A DNA stretch of 64,000 nucleotides. It comes from Marine Group I thaumarchaeote (GTDB taxonomy: Archaea; Thermoproteota; Nitrososphaeria; Nitrososphaerales; Nitrosopumilaceae). The DNA lies in contig JACATG010000003.1 in the NCBI GenBank assembly GCA_013390905.1, forward strand, positions 35,788 to 99,787. Reading direction: 5' to 3'. The notes under the pieces were generated by a model. It had not been told where the DNA came from, made no database searches, and saw only the letters and a list, made by a program, of their open reading frames with translations. Position 1 is the first letter of the stretch; each line of letters begins with the position of its first letter. This document shows, one piece after another, positions 1 to 8,839 of this stretch. The position numbers were made by a program, and so were the translations under genes.

Positions 1-111
1 CATGGTGATGGACATAAAGAAGAAATTTTGTTAAATCATTCATACAACAAATCTCAAATTGAATGGTTCAAAGCTGGTTCTGCACTAAACGTTTTGAGAA
101 ATAATCAATAG
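1..111 (+). CDS. acn: Aconitate hydratase, C-terminal fragment
   Basis: Open reading frame entering from the left edge and ending at TAG 109-111; 36 residues are visible. The segment [15 protein letters not shown] closely matches the extreme C-terminus of mitochondrial-type aconitases, where a QIEWFRAGSALN motif precedes the end of the protein. Aconitase interconverts citrate and isocitrate; an NADP-type isocitrate dehydrogenase gene lies at 57305-58333, so both TCA steps are in this window. The catalytic and Fe-S residues lie outside it. Identification rests on one short but distinctive motif. Confidence 0.75.
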   Translation, partial: HGDGHKEEILLNHSYNKSQIEWFKAGSALNVLRNNQ

Positions 112-122
112 AATTTTTAACG

Positions 123-275
123 TGGGGCCGACCGGAATCGAACCGGCGACCTACGGGTCACTACAGCTCCAAACTTACATCATTCGTGAGTCAGTTTAGC
201 TTAGTTTACCTCTGGAGCCCTTAGCGGTGATCTAATCGTAGACACTGTCGCCCTACCAGGCTAGGCTACGACCCC
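123..275 (-). tRNA. trnW: tRNA-Trp(CCA) with two introns
   Basis: Read on the minus strand, the gene gives a perfect 74-nt cloverleaf only if two segments are removed: 246-221 (26 nt) and 211-159 (53 nt). Exons are 275-247, 220-212 and 158-123. The acceptor stem GGGGTCG pairs with CGGCCCC, discriminator A; the D stem is GCCT/GGGC; the anticodon stem ACGGG pairs with CCCGT; the loop is CTCCAGA (anticodon CCA); the T arm is GCCGG-TTCGATT-CCGGT. The second intron sits at the usual 37/38 position. The first interrupts the anticodon stem between 28 and 29. No CCA is encoded. Removal needs the archaeal splicing endonuclease and a ligase such as RtcB (8840-10288). Confidence 0.9.
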
Positions 276-365
276 ACGAACAAGAGTGAAATAGACTCGA
301 ATTTTAAGTTATTTTTAACCAAGATTTATTTGCGATTAACATGAATTTGTAATTGTTCAACAATC

Positions 366-899
366 ATGGTAAAACCAATTCATTATGCATTAGGTGCCAT
401 TCCAGTTATTGTAGCACTTTTAATTTCAGTTCCGTTACTTACAAAAAATGAAATTCCAATTTCTGCAGCCAATTCTTTTGATACAATTGAAATTGAATAT
501 ATCAAACACCAATTAAAGAAAATTTCTTATGGTGTTACAGAAAGAGTTGAGGCACAAAAAACTGAAATTCTTTACATTAAAAACAATGGTGATATCAAAT
601 ATTCTGTAACTGAACTAGGAGATCTCCAACCTGATATTCGGTCAAAATTAGATGAAAAAAGACTTCTCAAATTAAAAGCATTGATAAAAGAAACTGGGTT
701 CATAGCCATTCCATCTGAATCATTTTCAATTCTAGAAAATGTAACTGAATATCAGAAATTAAGTATAAAAGTTACTCTTAATGAAAAAACTATTCAAATC
801 CATTGGCCTGAACAAAATGCTACGGCACAATTTGTTCCTCCAATAATTACTATGGTAGAATCTGAACTAGATTATATTATAGATGAAATTCGTGAATAG
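366..899 (+). CDS. Membrane-anchored hypothetical protein
   Basis: 177 residues, not recognised. Residues about 6-26 form a hydrophobic helix (ALGAIPVIVALLISVPLL) that would be a signal anchor; the remainder is soluble, mixed alpha/beta and charged, probably outside the membrane. It starts at ATG shortly after the tRNA-Trp gene on the opposite strand and is followed 30 bp later by pdxS in the same direction, so it may share that transcript. Base composition is like its neighbours. Function unknown. Confidence 0.6.
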   Translation: MVKPIHYALGAIPVIVALLISVPLLTKNEIPISAANSFDTIEIEYIKHQLKKISYGVTERVEAQKTEILYIKNNGDIKYSVTELGDLQPDIRSKLDEKRLLKLKALIKETGFIAIPSESFSILENVTEYQKLSIKVTLNEKTIQIHWPEQNATAQFVPPIITMVESELDYIIDEIRE

Positions 900-929
900 A
901 TACAAATAGGCTTTAGTAAAAATTAGAAT

Positions 930-1898
930 ATGCTTCCACTATCTGGTGAACGACATGATGCCAAAGGGATAGTTTCTGAAAAAATAAATTCCATTGATAT
1001 TTTACGTGGTTCATCAGTTCTTAAACGAGGTTTTGCTCACATGTTGAAGAATGGAGTTATCATGGATGTTACAACAGTAGAACAGGCTCAAATTGCTGAA
1101 GAAGCTGGAGCAGTTTCTGTAATGGTTTTAGACAAACTTCCATCTGACGTTAGAAAAGCAGGAGGAGTTGCGCGAACTGCAAGCATTAGAATTATTGAAG
1201 ACATTATGGATTCAGTAACAATTCCGGTAATGGCAAAATGTAGAATTGGTCATGTCAATGAAGCACTAGTTCTACAGGAAACTGATGTAGATATGATTGA
1301 TGAATCTGAAGTTTTAACTCCTGCTGATGAGCTTCATCATATTTGGAAATGGGATTTTACAACACCAGTTGTAAACGGTGCAAGATCCTTGGCTGAAGCT
1401 TTAAGAAGAATTGAAGAAGGTGCAGCAATGATTAGAACAAAAGGTGAACCTGGAACTGGAAATGTTGCAGAAGCAATTACTCATATTAAAAAAGTTAATG
1501 ATGAATTAAGAATAATTAAGGCAATTTATGATTCTGGCGATAGTCAAGATTTAGTGAGAATGGCAAGAGAATTCAAAGTGTCATATGATATTGTTGAACA
1601 AACTGCAAAACTTGGAAGACTTCCGGTTGTCAATTTTGCAGCAGGAGGAATTGCAACTCCTGCTGATGCGGCATATCTTATGTCTCTTGGTTGTGATGGA
1701 ATCTTTGTTGGTTCTGGAATTTTTAATGCAGATGACGCAAAAGAAAGAGCAAGAGCAATAGTTTTGGCTACTACTTTTTGGAATGAATCCGATAAAGTCA
1801 AAGAAGCCCAAAAAATGATTGATGAAAGACAATCTATGTTAGGATTAGATGTGAATACACTAGAATTACGTATGCAAGAACGTGGTGGATCTTCATGA
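930..1898 (+). CDS. pdxS: Pyridoxal 5'-phosphate synthase lyase subunit PdxS
   Basis: 322 residues. PdxS condenses ribose 5-phosphate, glyceraldehyde 3-phosphate and ammonia into PLP, in the DXP-independent pathway. Diagnostic segments are visible: [14 protein letters not shown] near residue 34, the [19 protein letters not shown] block near 65-84, [12 protein letters not shown] near 101-112, and [15 protein letters not shown] near 234. The usual family length is about 290-300; here there is an N-terminal extension of roughly 25 residues, so a later start is possible. The gene overlaps pdxT by 4 bp, consistent with translational coupling of the two subunits. Confidence 0.96.
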   Translation: MLPLSGERHDAKGIVSEKINSIDILRGSSVLKRGFAHMLKNGVIMDVTTVEQAQIAEEAGAVSVMVLDKLPSDVRKAGGVARTASIRIIEDIMDSVTIPVMAKCRIGHVNEALVLQETDVDMIDESEVLTPADELHHIWKWDFTTPVVNGARSLAEALRRIEEGAAMIRTKGEPGTGNVAEAITHIKKVNDELRIIKAIYDSGDSQDLVRMAREFKVSYDIVEQTAKLGRLPVVNFAAGGIATPADAAYLMSLGCDGIFVGSGIFNADDAKERARAIVLATTFWNESDKVKEAQKMIDERQSMLGLDVNTLELRMQERGGSS

Positions 1899-2512
1899 GT
1901 CTAAATGTTGGAATTTTATCTATACAAGGTGATGTTCAAGAAAACCTTTTGTCCACTAAAGATGCCCTCAATGAATTGGGCATTGATGGAAAAGTAACTG
2001 ATGTAAAAACACCTGAAGAAATTTCTCAACTAGATGGTTTGATAATACCTGGCGGTGAAAGTACTACTATTGGACAACTTTCTCTGGTAAATGGTTCCTT
2101 GAAGATCTTAAAAGAAAAAATTGAAAATGGAATGCCTGTACTTGGAATTTGTGCTGGTATGATTATGCTATCAAAGACAGTTAACGATCGTGTTGTTGGA
2201 AAAACTGATCAACCTCTTTTAGATATTCTTGATATTAAATTAGAAAGAAATTCTTTTGGACGACAACAAAAATCTTTTGAAGCTGATGTATCTATGGCCT
2301 CTATTGATATTCCAAAATTTAATGGAGTCTTTATCAGAGCACCATCAGTTTCAGATGTTGGTTCTGACATAGAAGTTATATCAAAATTTAATGAACGAAT
2401 AGTTGCAGTCAAAAAAGGTAATGTAATTGCTACTGCATTTCATCCTGAACTAACTGAAGATATTTCATTACACAAGTATTTTGTTAATCTTGTTAATATT
2501 TCAAAAAATTAG
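1895..2512 (+). CDS. pdxT: Pyridoxal 5'-phosphate synthase glutaminase subunit PdxT
   Basis: 205 residues, class I glutamine amidotransferase that supplies ammonia to PdxS. The oxyanion strand motif GGESTT (about residues 51-56), the nucleophile elbow GICAGM with catalytic Cys (about 87-92) and the C-terminal FHPELTED carrying the catalytic His and Glu are all present. The start ATG overlaps the end of pdxS. Length is normal for the family. It converges on valS with only 16 bp between stop codons. Confidence 0.96.
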   Translation: MSLNVGILSIQGDVQENLLSTKDALNELGIDGKVTDVKTPEEISQLDGLIIPGGESTTIGQLSLVNGSLKILKEKIENGMPVLGICAGMIMLSKTVNDRVVGKTDQPLLDILDIKLERNSFGRQQKSFEADVSMASIDIPKFNGVFIRAPSVSDVGSDIEVISKFNERIVAVKKGNVIATAFHPELTEDISLHKYFVNLVNISKN

Positions 2513-2528
2513 TTACTAATTTTTTGTC

Positions 2529-4847
2529 TTAGTCTACTAAATTATGCATAGATTTCAAATCTTTTTTGAACGGTTCTAAAATTGTAGGAATTTCTATTTT
2601 TATTGAATCTTTTAATGATAAACTCTGAGATTTTTTCTCATTCCACACCTTGGAATTAAATTCAGTAATTTCTTTTGTAATGTTACTTTGTATTTCAATA
2701 TTTTCAGGCTTAACTTGTTTTTGTTTGTGAATGCTTTCTTTGGAATACAAAATCTTCCAGAGATGTTCAGTGATAAATGGAATAATTGGTGCTAATAATT
2801 TTAAAATTGTTGATAATGTTTTGTGTAGTGTAAATATTGCCCCATCTCTTTCTTCATCTGAAAAACCAATTCCATAGGCTCTTGCCTTGACCATTTCAAT
2901 ATAGTGCGCTGCAAATAAATTCCACGTGAATTCTCTAATTGCAATTGCAGGAATGAAAAAATTGTATTCATCATATCCTTTTTTACATTCTTTTACTAAA
3001 TTATCTAATTCTGATAAAACCCATTTGTCGGATGCAGTAAGTGTTCCTGATTCAATTACTGGGAAACTAGACAAGAATCTTGACACATTCCATAACTTAC
3101 TAAGGAATTTTTTATTTGATTCAATTTTTTGTTCATTACATCTAAAATCATATCCATGATTTATCTCACTTGCACTCCAAAATCTAAAAGTGTCTGCACC
3201 TAATTTTTCAATGAGCGGTAAAGGATCAATTGCATTTCCTTTACTTTTACTCATCTTCATTCCTTTTTCATCAAGTCCATATCCCATTATCCATGCTTCT
3301 GACCATGGTTTCTTTCCAGTAAGTTGTTCACATCTTAGAAGTGTATAGTATAACCATGTCCTAACAATATCCTTTGCTTGAGGTCGTATTGAAGCAGGAT
3401 ATACTTTACTGAAAAATTCTTCATCCTTTTTGAATTTACTTACAAAAAGAGGCGATATACTAGAATCCATCCATGTATCAAAAGTTCGTTCTTCTCCTAC
3501 AAATTCAGTAGATTGACATTTTGGACATTTACTAATTGGGCAATTCTCTTTCCATGGTCTATAGTATTTTCCAGGTTGAGGGACATGTGGTTCTGAGCAT
3601 TTTTTACAATACCAAATTGGAATTTCAGTACCATAGAATCTTCTCCTTGAAATTGGCCAATCTATGTTGATTGATTCAAGCCAGTTCATCAAGATTTGTT
3701 TGTGCATTGCAGGATAAAATGTAATCTCCTGTCCTAGTTTCTTCATTTTTTCAACAGATTCTTTTTGTTTTAAATAATATTCTTCCATTGGAATTATTTC
3801 AATGGGAATTTTACTGCGCTCAGATATTGGCGTTCTGTGGATAATGTCTTCAATTTTCTCTACAAACCCTTTAGATTCTAAGTCTTCAATGATTTTTGTT
3901 CGTGCTTGTTTTGGTTTTAGTCCTGCATATTCTCCTGCAGCTTCTGTCATCTTTCCATCTAGTCCAATTGCAACAACCTCTTCTAATCCTAATTCTCTGA
4001 ACAATGCTACGTCACTTTGGTCACCATAACTACATATCATTACTGCCCCTGAACCAAATTCTTGTTGAGCAGAATGATGTGTTCTTAATTCAACTTCTGC
4101 ATTAGTTATTGGAACGATTATTTTCTTTCCTATGTATTGTGTATATCTTTCATCTTTTGGATTTACAATTATTGTTTTGCACGCACAAACTAATTCTGGT
4201 CTTGTACTTGCTATAACTATCTCCTGTTTTGTATCCTTTATTTTGAATTTCATGTAAACTAGTTTAGTTGGTAAATCTTCGTATATGATTTCTGCATCTG
4301 CAATAGTCGTTCCTGATACCCAATCATAGTTGTTAGGTCTGTTTGCTAGATACACTTGATCTTTTTTCCATAATTCAATGAATGTTGATTGTGTAAGTGT
4401 TCTATATTCTTCCGAATCTGTTCTATAGTAATTTGCAAAGTCTCCACTAATTCCCATATTTTTCATAATGAGAATCATTTCAGCTTCTAAATCATCTAGT
4501 GCATTTCTGCATAGATTCAGAAATTCTTCCCTATCTGTCTCCCTCATTCTAATTTTATATTTTTTTTCAGTGTACAACTCAACTGGAAGTCCATTTCTAT
4601 CAATTCCTATTGGAAAATAGACATTTTTTCCTGCCATTCTTGCAGTACGTGCAATCATATCAATTTGTGAATAATGCGCTGCTGCTCCAATATGCCATGG
4701 TCTTCCTGATGGGTATGGTGGAGGTGTATCTATGGTAAAGTTGTCTTCTTGTGGTATGAAGTCATAAATTTTTTCTTCTTCCCATTGTTTTAGAATTTTC
4801 TTTTCTAACTCTGGGTTCCATGCTTTTTCTGAAATTTTTGGTTCCAT
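2529..4847 (-). CDS. valS: Valyl-tRNA synthetase
   Basis: 772 residues, class I aminoacyl-tRNA synthetase that charges tRNA-Val. Visible elements are the HIGH-type signature WHIGA at residues 51-55, an editing (CP1) domain starting with IVIASTRPE, the tryptophan-containing core DWPISRRRFYGTEIPIWYC followed by a CxxC zinc segment, FDTWMDSS typical of ValS, and the KMSKS loop. The short PPPYPSGRPWHIG N-terminus is the archaeal form. Compared with bacterial ValS (about 880-950 aa) the C-terminal coiled-coil arm is missing or very short, as is common in archaea. A LeuS or IleS assignment fits the motifs less well. Confidence 0.93.
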   Translation of the reverse strand: MEPKISEKAWNPELEKKILKQWEEEKIYDFIPQEDNFTIDTPPPYPSGRPWHIGAAAHYSQIDMIARTARMAGKNVYFPIGIDRNGLPVELYTEKKYKIRMRETDREEFLNLCRNALDDLEAEMILIMKNMGISGDFANYYRTDSEEYRTLTQSTFIELWKKDQVYLANRPNNYDWVSGTTIADAEIIYEDLPTKLVYMKFKIKDTKQEIVIASTRPELVCACKTIIVNPKDERYTQYIGKKIIVPITNAEVELRTHHSAQQEFGSGAVMICSYGDQSDVALFRELGLEEVVAIGLDGKMTEAAGEYAGLKPKQARTKIIEDLESKGFVEKIEDIIHRTPISERSKIPIEIIPMEEYYLKQKESVEKMKKLGQEITFYPAMHKQILMNWLESINIDWPISRRRFYGTEIPIWYCKKCSEPHVPQPGKYYRPWKENCPISKCPKCQSTEFVGEERTFDTWMDSSISPLFVSKFKKDEEFFSKVYPASIRPQAKDIVRTWLYYTLLRCEQLTGKKPWSEAWIMGYGLDEKGMKMSKSKGNAIDPLPLIEKLGADTFRFWSASEINHGYDFRCNEQKIESNKKFLSKLWNVSRFLSSFPVIESGTLTASDKWVLSELDNLVKECKKGYDEYNFFIPAIAIREFTWNLFAAHYIEMVKARAYGIGFSDEERDGAIFTLHKTLSTILKLLAPIIPFITEHLWKILYSKESIHKQKQVKPENIEIQSNITKEITEFNSKVWNEKKSQSLSLKDSIKIEIPTILEPFKKDLKSMHNLVD

Positions 4848-4854
4848 TTCCTAA

Positions 4855-5670
4855 CTATCTTGAAATGTTTGAAATAATATGAGATCCTTTATTGTAACCT
4901 TCATAGATGTATACACCTATTGCTTCTATATTTGATGGCATTTTTGGTGCCAATAGCTGGATAATTTCAGTTGAAAGATTTTCTACTGTAGCTTCTCCTT
5001 CTAAAAGATAAGTAGTGTTTTTTGGAACTTGTAATTTAAACATTCCTTTAGGGCCTTCAAATTGAATTAGATAATGTGAATCATCTTCTTTTTTGAGATA
5101 TTTTCTGTTTATGAAAAATTTGTGATCAAATACACTAACAACTTCTTTAATAATTTTTTTTGCTATGCCAAAATCTAAAAGTAAATTATTTTTCATCTGT
5201 CCTACTAATTCAACCATTACAGAAGATGTGTGTCCGTGTAAAATAGAGCATTTTTCCACTAGCGGAAGTATGTGTGCATAATCAAATGAAAATGATCCAT
5301 CTTCTAAAAATATGGAACCTGTTTGTGGCGTCTTGTCATAATATACTAAATCTTGTAACTCTTTGATTTGTGCAGTATATTTTGGATGTCCAATTGCCAT
5401 TATTTTGTCTTGAGGAAAATCTTCTTTGATTTGCTTATATTTTTCAATGTCTTCTTCATTGTCAATTACTTCGATCAACCCTTTCTTTGTTTTAAAATCA
5501 ATTGTGATCTCATTTCCATTCTTTAAGGTAAGTTTGTGATTGTATTGGTATTCCTCTTCAAGAAAACTAAGCATTTGTGCTACTGTTAACTCTGTTCTGG
5601 TTCTAAGCAAATTTCCCTTTTTATCGATATATTTAAAATCTGAATCTAAAATTGTAGGACTTGAAGCCAT
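4855..5670 (-). CDS. QueD/PTPS-like 6-pyruvoyl-tetrahydropterin synthase family protein with N-terminal extension
   Basis: 271 residues in two parts. Residues about 127-270 are a QueD/6-pyruvoyltetrahydropterin synthase domain: FDYAH with a zinc-binding His at 133, Cys141, the LHGH pair His145/His147, DFGIAKKII, and the DHKFFIN motif. These act on dihydroneopterin triphosphate-type substrates in queuosine/archaeosine or pterin synthesis. Residues 1-120 are not part of that family; the hydrophobic strand pattern ITIDFKTKKGLIEVID loosely resembles a PD-(D/E)XK nuclease core, but the ExK lysine is not conserved. It lies 8 bp downstream of valS's start on the same strand and 70 bp from a pterin carbinolamine dehydratase gene, which supports a pterin role. 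Confidence 0.75.
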   Translation of the reverse strand: MASSPTILDSDFKYIDKKGNLLRTRTELTVAQMLSFLEEEYQYNHKLTLKNGNEITIDFKTKKGLIEVIDNEEDIEKYKQIKEDFPQDKIMAIGHPKYTAQIKELQDLVYYDKTPQTGSIFLEDGSFSFDYAHILPLVEKCSILHGHTSSVMVELVGQMKNNLLLDFGIAKKIIKEVVSVFDHKFFINRKYLKKEDDSHYLIQFEGPKGMFKLQVPKNTTYLLEGEATVENLSTEIIQLLAPKMPSNIEAIGVYIYEGYNKGSHIISNISR

Positions 5671-5740
5671 GTGAAGTCATCTGACTTTAGATATAATATA
5701 AATTCTGTAATGATTATACCTGAAAATTCATCTTTTACAA

Positions 5741-6019
5741 TTATGCCAAAGAATTTAGAATTTTAGCCAAGTTTACATCGTTTTTTGTAATGCCTCCAGC
5801 ATCATGAGTAGTTAATTCTATAGTGATTTTGTTGTATACATTAAACCATTCTGGATGATGATTCATTTTTTCAATCTCCATAGCTGCTCTAGTCATAAAA
5901 CCAAACGCCTGGTTAAAGCTATCAAATTGAAATTCTTTGTGAAGTTTCTCATTTACAACACTCCAGCCAGGGAGACTCTTTAGTTCTTCATCAATGTCTG
6001 TTTGTGATAACTTCATCAT
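5741..6019 (-). CDS. Pterin-4-alpha-carbinolamine dehydratase
   Basis: 92 residues, full length for the PCD/DCoH family. The signature [20 protein letters not shown] carries the catalytic pair His-His followed by P-x-W, and THDAGGIT is the conserved downstream strand. The enzyme dehydrates 4a-hydroxytetrahydropterins, regenerating quinonoid dihydropterin after aromatic hydroxylation; in organisms lacking such hydroxylases it may serve molybdopterin or other pterin recycling. It starts with a Met-Met pair, so the exact start is uncertain by one codon. Upstream of the QueD-like gene in the same direction. Confidence 0.9.
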   Translation of the reverse strand: MMKLSQTDIDEELKSLPGWSVVNEKLHKEFQFDSFNQAFGFMTRAAMEIEKMNHHPEWFNVYNKITIELTTHDAGGITKNDVNLAKILNSLA

Positions 6020-6077
6020 ACTGTATCACATAAAATGCTAAATTAATAGTTAAAGGGTTTGATTCATTACTGTTCTT

Positions 6078-6857
6078 ATGGAATCTGTAATGAGCGAGAT
6101 TGTGGAAGAGATGGAAAAAGAATTACTTGAAAATATAAAAAATTCAATTTCTGAGACTGTTAAAGAAAAAAAAATCGGAATTGCGTTTTCTGGAGGTGTC
6201 GATAGTACATTAATCTCAAAAATTTGTTCAGATATGAATTACGATATTACCCTATTGACAATTGGTTTTCCTGAATCCCATGATATTTTATTTGCAAAGG
6301 AAGTCAATGAATATCTAAACTATTCTCATCATATTCTAGAAATTGATTCAAACACTTTTCCTGGTATTTCATTAAAAATTCGACAAACAATTAACACTGA
6401 GAATCTATCATGGAATGAAAATTGTATTGCATTTCATTATGTCTCTCAACTAGCAAAAAGCTTAGAACTTGATACTGTAGTTACAGCAAATGGAATTGAT
6501 GAATTGTTTTGTGGTTATAATGCCTACAGAGAAGCATTTTCTGAAGGAGAATCCAAAATTCATGAAGTTATGATATCTAAACTAGATAACGAACTAAAAA
6601 TGATGAAGGCTGTTAATCTAATTTCATCAAAGTTTGGAGTAAAAATTCTTCAGCCTTTACTCTCTTCAAAATTTATAGATTATGCCAAAACCATTCCTTT
6701 GTCTGAAAAAATTCATGATTCTGAGGATTTGTATCGTAAACACATTATTAGAAAATTAGCCAGAAATATAGATGTTCCAGAAATTTCTTGTACAAAAAGA
6801 AAAAAGGCATTACAATATGGCTCTAAAATCCACAAGGCATTATTGAAAACTAGATGA
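6078..6857 (+). CDS. Asparagine synthase-like ATP pyrophosphatase (synthetase domain only)
   Basis: 259 residues. The PP-loop GIAFSGGVDSTL near residue 35 and the VVTANGIDELFCGY block near 136-150 match the C-terminal synthetase domain of asparagine synthase B, where the acidic DELF motif binds Mg-ATP. The N-terminal glutaminase domain is absent, as is the catalytic Cys2, so if it makes an amide or amidates another substrate it must use free ammonia or a partner. Related archaeal proteins occur as stand-alone domains of unknown substrate. It converges with purB and overlaps it by 8 bp. The start could be Met1 or Met5. Confidence 0.75.
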   Translation: MESVMSEIVEEMEKELLENIKNSISETVKEKKIGIAFSGGVDSTLISKICSDMNYDITLLTIGFPESHDILFAKEVNEYLNYSHHILEIDSNTFPGISLKIRQTINTENLSWNENCIAFHYVSQLAKSLELDTVVTANGIDELFCGYNAYREAFSEGESKIHEVMISKLDNELKMMKAVNLISSKFGVKILQPLLSSKFIDYAKTIPLSEKIHDSEDLYRKHIIRKLARNIDVPEISCTKRKKALQYGSKIHKALLKTR

Positions 6858-8214
6858 ATTTTTTAACTATCTTCTGAACAGATTTTTTTACATTACTAAT
6901 AATTATAGGTGATGCCCCAAGATGTTTCTCTGGTAAAAATATAGAATTAATTTCTTTGTCAGTTAACTTTGAAGAAAATGCTTTATCGTTTTTGATGGCA
7001 TCTATGTATTGCATGTTCTTGTCATTTGCCAAAAATGCAACTCTTTGAACATCTTTGTATGCCACAAATCTTGGAACGCCTTTTTTGATTAATGCTTCCA
7101 AAACAAATTCTGCAAAGATTTGCCCTTTTGTGATGTAAAGATTCTCTACAATTCTTTTCTCATTTACCATCAAGTTTAAAATAATTTTAGTCATACTTTC
7201 TAGCATTTCATCAACTAGGATGGAGACTATTGGAATCACAAATCTTTCATTTGCTGAATTTGAAAGATCTCGTTCGTGCCATAATGGAATGTTTTCAAAG
7301 GTAATTGCTACTTGACTTCGCACCATTTTGGATAATGATGATATTCTCTCACTTTTGATTGGATTTCTTTTAACAGGAACTGCACTACTGCCCATTTGTC
7401 CCTTCTTGAATTGCTCTGCAACTTCTCCAATCTCTGTTCTTTGTAAGTTTCTAATCTCCACTGCAATTTTTTCTAAAGTTGCACCAATCAATGCTAATTC
7501 AAACACATATTCTGCATATCTCTCTCTTGGGACAACCTGAGTAGTAACTTCTGCTGGGTAAAGCTTCAGGCGCTTTGCAACTCTTTTTTGCACCTCAAGT
7601 GATTTCACTCCCATTAAAGAACCAGTACCTACAACCCCCAGTGTCTTACAAATTAGAATTCTTTTCTTAATCTCTTCAATTCTTTCTACATGTTTTCCCA
7701 TCTCTGCAGCCCAATTTGCAAATTTTAATCCAAATGAAATAATACTTGCATGTTGTCCATGAGTTCTACCTACAGCTGGAATTTTTCCATGTTTGACTGC
7801 TCTTTGTGCTAGAATTGTTGCCAACTTTCCAACCTTTGGCTCAATTATTTTTAATGTATCACGCATTTGCATAGAATTACTAGTATCTACCAAATCATTA
7901 CTTGTTAATCCATAATGAATCCATGGTCTAACCTCCTTTGTACATTTTTCATTTAATGATTCAACCAATGCTGCAGTATCATGATCACTTTTTGCTTCAA
8001 GTTGTTTGATTCTTTTTGCAGTAATTTTTCCTGATAATGCTACTTTGAAAATCTTTTTTCCAACTGTTTTTGGAATAATTCCTATTTCACTTTGTGAAAT
8101 AGCAGCTGCACCTTCAATCTCTAATTGATAATTAATTTTCTTTTGTTCACTGAAAATTTCTAACATTTCTTTAGTGCCATAACGACCACTGTCTATAGGT
8201 AAAATTGCCAACAT
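6850..8214 (-). CDS. purB: Adenylosuccinate lyase
   Basis: 454 residues, fumarase/aspartase superfamily. It cleaves SAICAR in purine synthesis and adenylosuccinate in AMP synthesis. The signature loop GSSAVPVKRNPIKSE near residue 281 carries the catalytic Ser, and VGRTHGQHA near 148 carries the catalytic His; LTSNDLVDTSN is the third conserved region. Length is typical. Its partner purA is at 24355-25356. The 3' end overlaps the asparagine-synthase-like gene on the other strand. Confidence 0.95.
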   Translation of the reverse strand: MLAILPIDSGRYGTKEMLEIFSEQKKINYQLEIEGAAAISQSEIGIIPKTVGKKIFKVALSGKITAKRIKQLEAKSDHDTAALVESLNEKCTKEVRPWIHYGLTSNDLVDTSNSMQMRDTLKIIEPKVGKLATILAQRAVKHGKIPAVGRTHGQHASIISFGLKFANWAAEMGKHVERIEEIKKRILICKTLGVVGTGSLMGVKSLEVQKRVAKRLKLYPAEVTTQVVPRERYAEYVFELALIGATLEKIAVEIRNLQRTEIGEVAEQFKKGQMGSSAVPVKRNPIKSERISSLSKMVRSQVAITFENIPLWHERDLSNSANERFVIPIVSILVDEMLESMTKIILNLMVNEKRIVENLYITKGQIFAEFVLEALIKKGVPRFVAYKDVQRVAFLANDKNMQYIDAIKNDKAFSSKLTDKEINSIFLPEKHLGASPIIISNVKKSVQKIVKKFI

Positions 8215-8294
8215 TTTGATTTCAATTTATGAGAAAATAAATCTACTTCTTATCCTAATTTTGTGCGTATAGAGTAATTTTGATATGATCTAGC

Positions 8295-8317
8295 CTCAAA
8301 AAATTGATCTTTTTGAG
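8295..8317. repeat. Short inverted repeat with 8-bp arms
   Basis: CTCAAAAA and TTTTTGAG are separated by a 7-nt loop. The repeat lies in the 115-bp gap between the stop of the small basic-protein gene (8330) and the start of purB (8214), both on the minus strand. No U-tract follows it in the minus orientation, so it is not a classical terminator; it might be an RNA hairpin in the intercistronic region or an operator for purB. Confidence 0.45.
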
Positions 8318-8329
8318 ATTATAGTCTGA

Positions 8330-8527
8330 TTAATAACGAGATTTTCTCACCGTAGCTATTTTCTTTTGTGATCTGGGTGTTTTTGTTTTTGCTTTAGCTT
8401 TGTTTACTTTGCCTTCTTTTTTGATACTTTTTCCACTTCTTCTGGCAGCTCTTAAAACACTTGTTCTTACTTTCTGTTGTTTTTTCTGTTCTTCAATTTC
8501 TTTTTTAGTTAATTTTCTTCTAACCAC
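8330..8527 (-). CDS. Small highly basic protein
   Basis: 65 residues with about 40 percent Lys plus Arg, rich in KKEG, KAKAKTKT and RKSRY patches, and no hydrophobic core. This composition suggests a nucleic-acid-binding or chromatin/ribosome-associated protein, but no family is recognised. The start ATG lies in a clean context and the gene is transcribed toward purB. A random open frame would be unlikely to be this consistently lysine-rich on a strand where neighbours also run, but expression is not demonstrated. Confidence 0.6.
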   Translation of the reverse strand: MVRRKLTKKEIEEQKKQQKVRTSVLRAARRSGKSIKKEGKVNKAKAKTKTPRSQKKIATVRKSRY

Positions 8528-8595
8528 ACTACAAAATCTATTTTATCCTAGATAAGTTAGCTCATCAATTTCAAGTTTGAGTGTTATTCTAAAAA

Positions 8596-8751
8596 TTAGT
8601 TTTGTTTAATTCCTGTATCTGACAATACCCACTCTAAAGCTTTGAAATAACCTTGTTTAAAATTTCTTTCATCAATTGCACTATCTGGACTTCCTCTCAA
8701 TTCTGCAAGTAATTGATTTGCTTTTTGTGTGATTGTTGCTTTATCTAACAT
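8596..8751 (-). CDS. Small hypothetical protein (51 aa)
   Basis: Short frame from ATG at 8751 to TAA at 8598-8596, giving 51 residues beginning MLDKATITQKANQLL and including GYFKALEWVLSDTGI. The composition is that of a real small helical protein, with amphipathic helices and ordinary codon use. It lies between rtcB's upstream region and the small basic-protein gene. No family is recognised. The evidence is the coding-like composition and lack of any other content in this gap. Confidence 0.55.
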   Translation of the reverse strand: MLDKATITQKANQLLAELRGSPDSAIDERNFKQGYFKALEWVLSDTGIKQN

Positions 8752-8839
8752 AGTTTTGAATAAATTCTAATTAATTTAAAATTTTTTACAATTCTCCTGA
8801 TGATTTAAATTGGATTGAAAGAAAATTTTACCGATATCT

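Noticed and set aside
123..275. Alternative reading as an intron-bearing class II tRNA with anticodon stem ACAGT/GCTGT and variable hairpin GACC-CGTA-GGTC
   Set aside because: No Leu or Ser anticodon fits the loop, and the two-intron tRNA-Trp model pairs perfectly in all stems.
8295..8317. Classical hairpin terminator for the small basic-protein gene
   Set aside because: No U-tract follows in the minus direction, and archaeal termination does not use hairpins in general.
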